Assembly (NCBI RefSeq): GCF_900187965.1
Contig: NZ_FZNL01000017.1
Coordinates: 92,343 to 156,342, forward strand
DNA from: Flavobacterium sp. ov086
GTDB lineage: Bacteria; Bacteroidota; Bacteroidia; Flavobacteriales; Flavobacteriaceae
Direction of reading: 5' to 3'
Length of the DNA: 64,000 nucleotides
The notes under the pieces are model-generated. The model saw nothing but the letters and a program-made list of their open reading frames with translations, was not told where the DNA came from and made no database searches. Made by a program: the position numbers and the translations under genes. This document shows positions 17,828-24,407 of this stretch, piece by piece (within the stretch, counting starts at the first letter, position 1; each line of letters begins with the position of its first letter).

Positions 17828-17862
17828 GAAAAAGCTTTGTAGATAATACAAAGCTTTTTCTT
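17828..17862. terminator. Bidirectional hairpin terminator
   Basis: An 11-bp perfect stem (AAAAGCTTTGT / ACAAAGCTTTT) with a 7-nt loop is flanked by A- and T-rich sequence. It lies between the lipoprotein gene and the convergent sigma-factor operon. Confidence 0.85.
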
Positions 17863-18459
17863 TTATGATTGTAATTGATTGTTGACGTCTTCAAATCTAT
17901 CAATCAGTTCATTGATTTTTGATTGCTGTTTTTTAATTTGTTTTGGACGAATATAAAACCAATTAAAGCCCATCCAAAGTAAAGTTATTCCATATGTAAA
18001 AACTGCTCCCAAAATCGTCATTCTAACTACATATTCATACATATATAAACCAATCCCGATTCCGAGTAAAATAAAATACAAACTCAGCATTGTCGATTGC
18101 ATAAATTGTTGTTTTCTTTTGATTTCAATTAGCTTTTGCAAATATTCCTGATTCGTTTGTGTTGTATCAATATCTTTATAAACTGAAGCCAATCTATTAT
18201 AAAAACCCAAATAAATAACCATTGCCAGAATCGCTAAAACGATTCCGATTTTTGTCGAAATAAATTCAGGCTGATAATAATACCAGATAGAAACAATGAA
18301 GGCACAGGTTGCAAAAAGCAAAATATTGGTGATCCATAAATTGTGCAAACCTGCTTTTTTAAATTGCTTTAATCTCACCAATAAATCTTCGATATTGGGC
18401 TGACTTACGGTTTGTTTTTTCCATAAATCTTTAAAGTCTATATTGTTATTGTGGTCCAT
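17863..18459 (-). CDS. Four-helix membrane protein paired with ECF sigma
   Basis: A 198-aa protein. A cytoplasmic N-terminus of about 38 residues (DFKDLWKKQ...IEDLLVRLKQFKKAG) is followed by four membrane helices (about 40-62, 70-88, 122-140 and 143-163) and a Lys/Gln-rich tail. Its start overlaps the sigma-factor gene by 14 bases, so expression is coupled. The position suggests an anti-sigma role, but no zinc-binding anti-sigma motif or periplasmic domain is seen. I infer function from context only. Confidence 0.75.
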   Translation of the reverse strand: MDHNNNIDFKDLWKKQTVSQPNIEDLLVRLKQFKKAGLHNLWITNILLFATCAFIVSIWYYYQPEFISTKIGIVLAILAMVIYLGFYNRLASVYKDIDTTQTNQEYLQKLIEIKRKQQFMQSTMLSLYFILLGIGIGLYMYEYVVRMTILGAVFTYGITLLWMGFNWFYIRPKQIKKQQSKINELIDRFEDVNNQLQS

Positions 18460-18919
18460 TTTCTTTAAATTTTTGAGTCAATTTTTCTTTTATCCTATGA
18501 ATCTTCACTCTTGTATTGGCTTCTGAAAGCCCGACTATCTTAGCAATTTCTGCTTGTTTAATGTCTTCGAGTTCCAGCGAAATAATAATACGTTCCGTTT
18601 CCGGTAATTCGGCAATACATTTATACAAAAATTGAATTTGTGGCTCCAGCGATTGCTGCTTTTCTTCAATGAGATTAATTGGCAAATCCGATTTAAGAAA
18701 ACGTTTCTCTTTTTCAATCTGCCGTAAACAATTATTAGACGCGATTCTAAAAATCCAGGTCCCAATGCTTGATTCATTTCTAAAAGTGTCCAGCTTTTGC
18801 CAAACAATAACAAAGGTTTCCTGAGCCAGATCCTGTGCAATTGCATAATCGTTTACAAAACCCATACAAAGCCTGAATATTCTATCCCAATACGTTTTAT
18901 AGATCTCTTCAAATTCCAT
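18446..18919 (-). CDS. ECF-type RNA polymerase sigma factor
   Basis: A 157-aa sigma-70 family extracytoplasmic-function factor. Region 2 includes YWDRIFRLCMGFVNDYAIAQDLAQETFVIVWQKL and WIFRIASNNCLRQ. Region 4 has CIAELPETERIIISLELEDIKQAEIAKIVGLSEANTRVKIHRIKEKL. It directs transcription from alternative promoters. It lies 2 bases after the secreted hydrolase gene and overlaps the membrane-protein gene, so the three appear to be one operon. Confidence 0.95.
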   Translation of the reverse strand: MEFEEIYKTYWDRIFRLCMGFVNDYAIAQDLAQETFVIVWQKLDTFRNESSIGTWIFRIASNNCLRQIEKEKRFLKSDLPINLIEEKQQSLEPQIQFLYKCIAELPETERIIISLELEDIKQAEIAKIVGLSEANTRVKIHRIKEKLTQKFKENGPQ

Positions 18920-18921
18920 TC

Positions 18922-19770
18922 TTAAGATTTAATAAAATTATTCAACTGTCCTAAATACCATTCTGTATCATCGTACATAATAAAGTGTAATCCTTTATTT
19001 GCATACTGAAACTTTCCGGTTTTTAAATTTTTATATTGCCCTTCGATAGCAGGTTTTAAATTTATAAAATAAGATTCTAATAATATTAATGATGGACATT
19101 TTATAGCTGCAATTTTCTCTCTTAAATCTGTATTAGAAAAATCACAATACATTTCGGCAAATGTTTTTCGATCTGATTTTACACTCCAATCTACTAGCAT
19201 TTCAGCTTTTGAAGTATCTGCTAAAAGTCTTGGAATCATCTTTTTTTGCATATCAGAAAATTGAGTATCGCTCATTGACGTCATTTGAGTTACCATTGCC
19301 GAACAATCATTATTTTCTTTTGATTTAAAAGTTGGATCAGACAAAGCAGCCAGACAAGGAAGCGCATCAACTACAACAATTTTACTAACCAAACCAGGAT
19401 AATCTGCTGCAATTGCCAATGCTAATCCGCCACCCATACTGTGACCAATTACGATTGGTTTCTGGATTTTATTGTCTTTTATATAATTAGCGATTTCGTT
19501 TTCCCAGTTTTTAAAGCTGGCGTTTTCCTGAGGTTTTACTCCGGCAAAACCAGCCATTGTAAGTGTGTAACAGGTATACTCTTTTTCGAAATTGGTTTTG
19601 GTTTCTTTCCACACATCTCCAGAAGAAGCAAATCCGGGAATGAATATTATAGCTTGTTTTCCTTTTCCGGTTTTAAGAACCTCAAACGGATATTGTTTTG
19701 TTTGTGCAAATACATTTAAACATAATGCTGAAAATAATAAGGCGATAACTAAGATGATATACTTTTTCAT
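18922..19770 (-). CDS. Secreted alpha/beta hydrolase
   Basis: A 282-aa alpha/beta-hydrolase with an N-terminal signal sequence (MKKYIILVIALLFSALCLNVFAQ). The nucleophile elbow GHSMGG places the catalytic Ser at 111. An oxyanion-side motif FIPGFASSGDVW comes earlier, and a late GLHFIMYDD supplies a likely catalytic His. It probably acts in the periplasm as an esterase or peptidase-like enzyme; the substrate is unknown. It is the first gene of the operon with the ECF sigma factor, an unusual pairing that suggests the enzyme and sigma respond to the same envelope signal. Confidence 0.88.
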   Translation of the reverse strand: MKKYIILVIALLFSALCLNVFAQTKQYPFEVLKTGKGKQAIIFIPGFASSGDVWKETKTNFEKEYTCYTLTMAGFAGVKPQENASFKNWENEIANYIKDNKIQKPIVIGHSMGGGLALAIAADYPGLVSKIVVVDALPCLAALSDPTFKSKENNDCSAMVTQMTSMSDTQFSDMQKKMIPRLLADTSKAEMLVDWSVKSDRKTFAEMYCDFSNTDLREKIAAIKCPSLILLESYFINLKPAIEGQYKNLKTGKFQYANKGLHFIMYDDTEWYLGQLNNFIKS

Positions 19771-19860
19771 TTTTAATAGATTTAAGTTGTTAAATGATTT
19801 AATTCGCCTTTTGGATACGAGAGGATTTAAAATGTTACAGATTTTTTGAAAAAAAAATAA

Positions 19861-20172
19861 AATTCAATTTTTTAAAATTCCAAATTCCAATTCGAGCACG
19901 ATCAAATTTTGCCACGAATTACACCAATTTTCACGAATTTAATTTGTGTCAATTCGTGTAATTCGTGGCGAAAAAAAATCAAAGAAACTCCGCAATCTTG
20001 TCATTTCGAACGAGAAATCCTCACAAGTAACTCCACAAAGATTGAAGGATTAAATTCGTGAATTCGTGGCAAAAAAAAATATGAGCAAAAAAAAATCCCA
20101 AACTCCAATCGTAAAATTGGAATTTGGAATTTGGAATTTTAATCCCGAAGCTATCGGGATTGGAATTTTTAT
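19861..20172. repeat. Cluster of dispersed palindromic repeats
   Basis: The 402-base gap between the hydrolase start and the leuS end is full of repeats. They are a 14-bp perfect inverted repeat GCCACGAATTACAC (19911) / GTGTAATTCGTGGC (19956); a GTCATTTCGAACGAGAAATC unit near 20000; another TTCGTGAATTCGTGGC near 20056; and an AAATTCCAA-type inverted repeat with CCCGAAGCTATCGGGAT near 20090-20170 that may terminate leuS. No coding sequence is seen. Confidence 0.8.
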
Positions 20173-23100
20173 TTATCCTACAAGATTGATAATCTTTCCA
20201 GGAACAATAATCACTTTATTTGGTGTTTTACCATCTAACTGACGTAATGTTCTTTCGTCTTTCATGATAATTTCTTCGATTTGTTCTTTGGTTAAATCCA
20301 AAGGCAATTCAATTGTGAAACGCATTTTTCCATTGAAAGAAACCGGATATTCTTTATTAGTCTCCACTAAATGTTTCGCTTCAAAAACAGGAAAAGTTAC
20401 TTCAGAAATAGAAGTTGTATGCCCTAGTTGTGACCATAATTCCTCAGCAATATGTGGCGCATAAGGCGAAACTAAAATCGCTAATGGTTCTAAAATCGCT
20501 CTTGAATGACAATTTTGAGTCGACAATTCATTTACACAAATCATAAATTGAGAAACCGAAGTGTTGAAAGAGAAACTCTCAATATCTTCTGCTACTTTTT
20601 TGATCGTTTTGTGTAATGATTTTAAGTTGTCTTTTGTTGGCTCGTCGTTGTTTACGATTAAACCATTATTTTCATCAAAATACAATCTCCATAATTTTTT
20701 CAAGAAACCAAATACTCCTGAAATTCCAGCAGTATTCCAAGGTTTTGCTTGTTCTAATGGTCCTAAAAACATTTCGTACAAACGTAATGTATCGGCCCCA
20801 TATTCATTACAAATATCATCTGGCGTTACTACATTATATTTAGATTTCGACATTTTTTCGACTTCACGATTACAAATATATTTTTCTTCATCATTCAAAA
20901 TAACAACATCGTTCAAATCATCATATCTATTATCAACTCTAAATGCCTCAACATTTAATTCATCAGTAGTTCCTTTCAATAAGCTAATATCAACATGTCT
21001 TGTTAAAACGTTTTCATTAGAACAAATAACATCAAATGATCTACCCGATTTTTCACCATATTTCTTTTCTATCCAATTTTCAACTTCATCAGGTACAATT
21101 CCAGAAATTATTTGTTCATAAGACGCCTTAGAAACTAATAACTTTACAGGATAAGGAACATCTATAGCCATATTTCCTTTATTATAACCTTCTTTTGTTT
21201 TACAATTAAGCATATAAACATAGATAAACGCACTCATTCCCAAAATCATTCCCTGATTAATCAATTTTTTGAATGGTTCTTCGGTTGGAGCAAAACCTTT
21301 GTCTTTTAAGAATTTATTCCAGAAACGAGAATACAATAAGTGTCCGGTTGCGTGTTCGCTTCCTCCAATATACAAATCAACACTTTCCCAATAGGCTAAA
21401 GCTTCTTTGCTTGCAAATTCAGTTTCGTTATGCGCATCCATATAACGCATCCAATACCATGAACTTCCCGCCCAACCTGGCATCGTGTTCAATTCAAGAG
21501 GGAAAATCGTTACATGATCTACTAAATCTGTATTGACAACTTTATTGTTTTTTGTATCCCAAGCCCAAACAGCTGCGTTTCCTAACGGAGGCAAACCATC
21601 TTCGGTTGGTAAATATTTCTCTACTTCAGGCAAAATAATTGGCAAATGTTGCGCATCGATCATCTTTGGCAAACCATTTATATAATATACCGGAAATGGC
21701 TCTCCCCAATAACGCTGACGAGAGAAAACCGCATCACGCAAACGGTAATTTGTTTTTCCCGTTCCCTGACCAAGTTTTTCTAACTCAGCAATTACTTTTT
21801 GAGTTGCATCTTTATAATTTAATCCATTTAAGAAATCCGAATTTGCAATTTCAACATTGTCTTTAGAACCGTAAGCCGCTTCTGAAATGTCAACGTTTGC
21901 AAAAATATTTTTGATTTCCTGCATACCTTGCTGCCCTTTAAAGAAATTAGCAAAAGCATAATCCCTTTCGTCTCCGCAAGGAACCGCCATTACAGCACCA
22001 GTTCCGTATCCTGCCAAAACATAATCGCCTATCCAAACCGGAATTGCTTCTTTTGTAAAAGGATGTTCCGCATAAGCTCCTGTAAATACTCCCGAAATAG
22101 TTTTTACATCGGCCATACGCTCACGCTCTGAACGTTTTGCTGTTTTTTCGATATACGCTTCAACAGCAGCTTTTTGTTCTGGTGTTACAATTTTTGCAAC
22201 CAAATCATGTTCTGGCGCCAAAGTCATAAAAGTCACTCCAAAGATGGTATCAGGTCTGGTTGTAAATACATCAATCCCCCTAGCCCCCGAAGGGGGAACA
22301 TCTATAGCATTTAGCAATTCATGCTTAATAATAGTTAAGACACTATCGATATTATTCAATATTTCTTTATTATTAAAACGAATTACTTTAAAGCCTTTTT
22401 CGTTAAGAATTTCTGTTCTTTTTGCATCTGCTTCTTGTTGCGAATCATGTATTCCTCCATCGACTTCAATAATTAACTTTTTTGAAAGACATACAAAATC
22501 TACTATAAAATCATCTATTAAGTGTTGTTGTCTAAATTTAGCTTCAAGACCTTTTGATTTTAAATGTAACCACAATGTTTTTTCCGCTTCGGTCGGATTA
22601 TTTCTCATTTCTTTAGCTCTTTCAAGCAATAAATGAGAATTATTTCCACCTGTCATATAACCCAAAGTTTTTTTAGACTCCAAGTTCTCTTCCCCTTCGG
22701 GGAAGGATAGGATGGGGAAATTCACCATTGCACCAACCGATTTCCCAATCCAGTTTCTTTGTGATTCTTTTATAGATTCACTCCAGTCAATATCGTTTAA
22801 ACCCTGCAACAAGCGCTCTGCATAAGCTGAAATTCGCATGCTCCATTGTGTCATTTTTTTACGAATAACCGGATATCCACCACGCTCAGAAACTCCGTTT
22901 ACAATTTCGTCATTTGCCAAAACAGTTCCTAAACCAGGACACCAGTTTACTTCTGTTTCTGCCAAATAAGTTAATCTGTATTGTAATAAGATTTTTTGTT
23001 GTTCATCTGACGAAAAAGAATTCCATTCGCCTGACGTAAAACCTGCAATATTATCATCACAAACTGCATTTACATTTGCATTCCCTTCTTTTTCGAAAAT

Positions 23101-23619
23101 CGAAACTAAAGTCGAAATATCTTCAGCTTTATCAGAATTCTTATTGTACCATGAATTGAACAATTGGATAAAAATCCATTGTGTATGTTTGTAATAATCA
23201 GGATTTGAAGTACGTACTTCACGACTCCAATCAAATGAAAATCCAATTTTATCTAATTGTTTTCTATATCCTGCAATTTGTTTTCCTTCTTTATCAACTC
23301 CACCATCAATATTTACACGAGTTGTATCCTCAGGACGCTGCCCCGTTTGTATCGCATATTGTTCTGCCGGCAATCCAAAACTGTCGTATCCCATTGGATG
23401 CAAAACATTGAAACCCTGATGTCTTTTGAAACGAGAATAAACATCTGAAGCAATATAACCCAGCGGATGCCCAACGTGCAGTCCCGCTCCGGATGGATAA
23501 GGAAACATATCTAACACATAATGTTTCGGTTTTTCAGAATTATTACTTGCAGCAAAAGTTTGGTTTTCAGCCCAATATTTTTGCCATTTCGCTTCGATTT
23601 CGTTTGGATTGTATTTCAT
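20173..23619 (-). CDS. leuS: Leucyl-tRNA synthetase with inserted DUF559 nuclease domain
   Basis: A 1148-aa class I synthetase charging tRNA-Leu; usual bacterial and flavobacterial length is about 850-960. ATG 23619 (MKYNPNEIEAKWQKYW) is preferred to a TTG 15 bases upstream. HIGH motif HVGH is at 48-51, KMSKS at 922-926, and the editing-domain motif TTRPDTIFG begins near 452. Residues 302-448 are a foreign block with a complete-looking DUF559 PD-(D/E)XK nuclease, placed exactly where the CP1 editing domain begins. The frame is kept throughout and the downstream catalytic parts are intact, so the protein is probably functional. A second, milder expansion precedes KMSKS (about residues 795-915). 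The promoter is consensus. Confidence 0.95.
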   Translation of the reverse strand: MKYNPNEIEAKWQKYWAENQTFAASNNSEKPKHYVLDMFPYPSGAGLHVGHPLGYIASDVYSRFKRHQGFNVLHPMGYDSFGLPAEQYAIQTGQRPEDTTRVNIDGGVDKEGKQIAGYRKQLDKIGFSFDWSREVRTSNPDYYKHTQWIFIQLFNSWYNKNSDKAEDISTLVSIFEKEGNANVNAVCDDNIAGFTSGEWNSFSSDEQQKILLQYRLTYLAETEVNWCPGLGTVLANDEIVNGVSERGGYPVIRKKMTQWSMRISAYAERLLQGLNDIDWSESIKESQRNWIGKSVGAMVNFPILSFPEGEENLESKKTLGYMTGGNNSHLLLERAKEMRNNPTEAEKTLWLHLKSKGLEAKFRQQHLIDDFIVDFVCLSKKLIIEVDGGIHDSQQEADAKRTEILNEKGFKVIRFNNKEILNNIDSVLTIIKHELLNAIDVPPSGARGIDVFTTRPDTIFGVTFMTLAPEHDLVAKIVTPEQKAAVEAYIEKTAKRSERERMADVKTISGVFTGAYAEHPFTKEAIPVWIGDYVLAGYGTGAVMAVPCGDERDYAFANFFKGQQGMQEIKNIFANVDISEAAYGSKDNVEIANSDFLNGLNYKDATQKVIAELEKLGQGTGKTNYRLRDAVFSRQRYWGEPFPVYYINGLPKMIDAQHLPIILPEVEKYLPTEDGLPPLGNAAVWAWDTKNNKVVNTDLVDHVTIFPLELNTMPGWAGSSWYWMRYMDAHNETEFASKEALAYWESVDLYIGGSEHATGHLLYSRFWNKFLKDKGFAPTEEPFKKLINQGMILGMSAFIYVYMLNCKTKEGYNKGNMAIDVPYPVKLLVSKASYEQIISGIVPDEVENWIEKKYGEKSGRSFDVICSNENVLTRHVDISLLKGTTDELNVEAFRVDNRYDDLNDVVILNDEEKYICNREVEKMSKSKYNVVTPDDICNEYGADTLRLYEMFLGPLEQAKPWNTAGISGVFGFLKKLWRLYFDENNGLIVNNDEPTKDNLKSLHKTIKKVAEDIESFSFNTSVSQFMICVNELSTQNCHSRAILEPLAILVSPYAPHIAEELWSQLGHTTSISEVTFPVFEAKHLVETNKEYPVSFNGKMRFTIELPLDLTKEQIEEIIMKDERTLRQLDGKTPNKVIIVPGKIINLVG
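22276..22716 (-). mobile_element. In-frame DUF559 endonuclease element inside leuS
   Basis: A 441-bp block (147 codons, a multiple of three) separates the LeuRS sequence GAMVNF from IDVFTTRPD, where other LeuRS proteins have only a short linker. Its core, LeuRS residues about 330-436, matches DUF559: TEAEKTLW (Glu346), FRQQHLIDDFIVDF (Asp374), IIEVDGGIH (Glu385, Asp387, His391), Arg401, and VIRFNNKEIL. Each end carries a GC-rich palindrome in a very AT-rich genome: CTTCCCC-TTC-GGGGAAG (22689-22705) and CCCCC-GAA-GGGGG (22284-22296), in inverted orientation. They translate as FPEGEE and PPSGARG. I infer a selfish genic insertion; the excision or transposition mechanism is unknown. Confidence 0.8.
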
Positions 23620-23683
23620 TATAAAAAGGTTCAAAGGTTCTAAGTGACAAAGGTTCTAAGGTTTTGGCACTTAATTAAGTTCG

Positions 23684-23714
23684 CAAATTTACATTTATTA
23701 CAGATTGTACCAAA
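23684..23714 (-). promoter_or_regulatory. leuS promoter (TTTG-N19-TAAATTTG)
   Basis: On the minus strand a TTTG (-33 element, 23711-23714) is followed after 19 bases by TAAATTTG (23684-23691). This matches the full Bacteroidota promoter layout, 65 bases upstream of the leuS ATG. Confidence 0.75.
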
Positions 23715-23747
23715 GCTATTTCGTTGACAAACAAATAAAATAACAAC

Positions 23748-23779
23748 ATACGTATTTTTAATTACGTAAAAATACGTAT
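23748..23779. promoter_or_regulatory. ModE-box-like palindrome
   Basis: A perfect 13-bp inverted repeat ATACGTATTTTTA-(6 nt)-TAAAAATACGTAT. The layout CG-n-T/A-rich, 6-base spacer, mirror image is that of the known ModE operator (CGnTATATA-N6-TATATAnCG). It lies 180 bases upstream of a ModE-like regulator gene and its TonB receptor, and also about 130 bases upstream of leuS on the other strand. Confidence 0.6.
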
Positions 23780-23850
23780 ATTCACATTGTAATACTTAGA
23801 AAACAATCTTTTGTATGAAAAATTTCAAAACAATATATCATCCAATATAA

Positions 23851-23897
23851 AGTTCCGTAGGAACAACCAATATTGTAGAGCTGGACTTCAGTCCAGC
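23851..23897 (+). repeat. Two-hairpin repeat with ATTGTAG core (copy 1)
   Basis: Hairpin AGTTCC-GTA-GGAACA, a short spacer, the core ATTGTAG, then hairpin AGCTGGACT-TC-AGTCCAGC. Two further copies occur at 51235-51340. The rest of the 23620-23959 gap holds the leuS promoter and the ModE-like box; no coding sequence is visible. Confidence 0.8.
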
Positions 23898-23959
23898 ATA
23901 AAGAAAGAATAAATATTACATTACAATACCTATTTTTACAAGATCATTAAAAGAATCAA

Positions 23960-24307
23960 ATGGGGAATAACAAAAAATATTCTATTGAAGTTAGACTTTG
24001 GATTGAAGAAACCGAAGGTCCTTTTCTTGGAATTGGAAAAATCTGGCTATTGGAAAATATTAGAAAAACGGGATCTATAACAAACGCTGCAAAAGAAATG
24101 AAAATGGCTTATCGTCAAGCCTGGCAATTAGTTGAAGAAATGAATCAGCGTGCTGAATCTCCTTTGGTAGAAAAATTACTTGGAGGAAAAGGCGGCGGTG
24201 GTGCAAGATTAACCGAAGCTGGAGAAAAAGCCATTATCGTTTTTTATGAAATCGAAAAACGCGTTAAAGACTTTGCTTTGAAAGAAACTCAGAATCTAAA
24301 GTTTTAA
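23960..24307 (+). CDS. ModE-like winged-helix regulator (no molybdate-binding domain)
   Basis: A 115-aa protein made only of the ModE/LysR-type N-terminal winged helix: GKIWLLENIRKTGSITNAAKEMKMAYRQAWQLVEEMN, then GGKGGGGARLTEAGEKAI. The GGxGGGGA...LT turn is diagnostic of the ModE DNA-binding domain. Classical ModE (about 260 aa) adds two molbindin domains that sense molybdate; they are absent here, so the signal must come from elsewhere or the protein senses differently. A palindrome resembling the ModE operator lies upstream and a TonB-dependent receptor gene follows after 100 bases, suggesting control of oxyanion or metal uptake. Confidence 0.9.
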   Translation: MGNNKKYSIEVRLWIEETEGPFLGIGKIWLLENIRKTGSITNAAKEMKMAYRQAWQLVEEMNQRAESPLVEKLLGGKGGGGARLTEAGEKAIIVFYEIEKRVKDFALKETQNLKF

Positions 24308-24407
24308 AACCATTTTATCATTCCTAAAAAAACAACCAAATAACCAAAACCATTTTTTTTAACTATCAGTATTCATTTTAAAACATACTGAAAATCAAAA
24401 TCAGATT

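Noticed and set aside
20561..21121. A 186-codon plus-strand frame antisense to leuS
   Set aside because: It lies opposite the well-supported leuS frame and shows no motif.
22244..22636. A 130-codon plus-strand frame across the DUF559 element
   Set aside because: The minus strand has the coherent DUF559 domain in the leuS frame; the plus-strand frame shows no recognisable motif.
22276..22716. Intein in leuS
   Set aside because: No intein splicing blocks (N-terminal Cys/Ser, TxxH, C-terminal His-Asn) are seen, and the domain is DUF559 rather than a LAGLIDADG-type intein.
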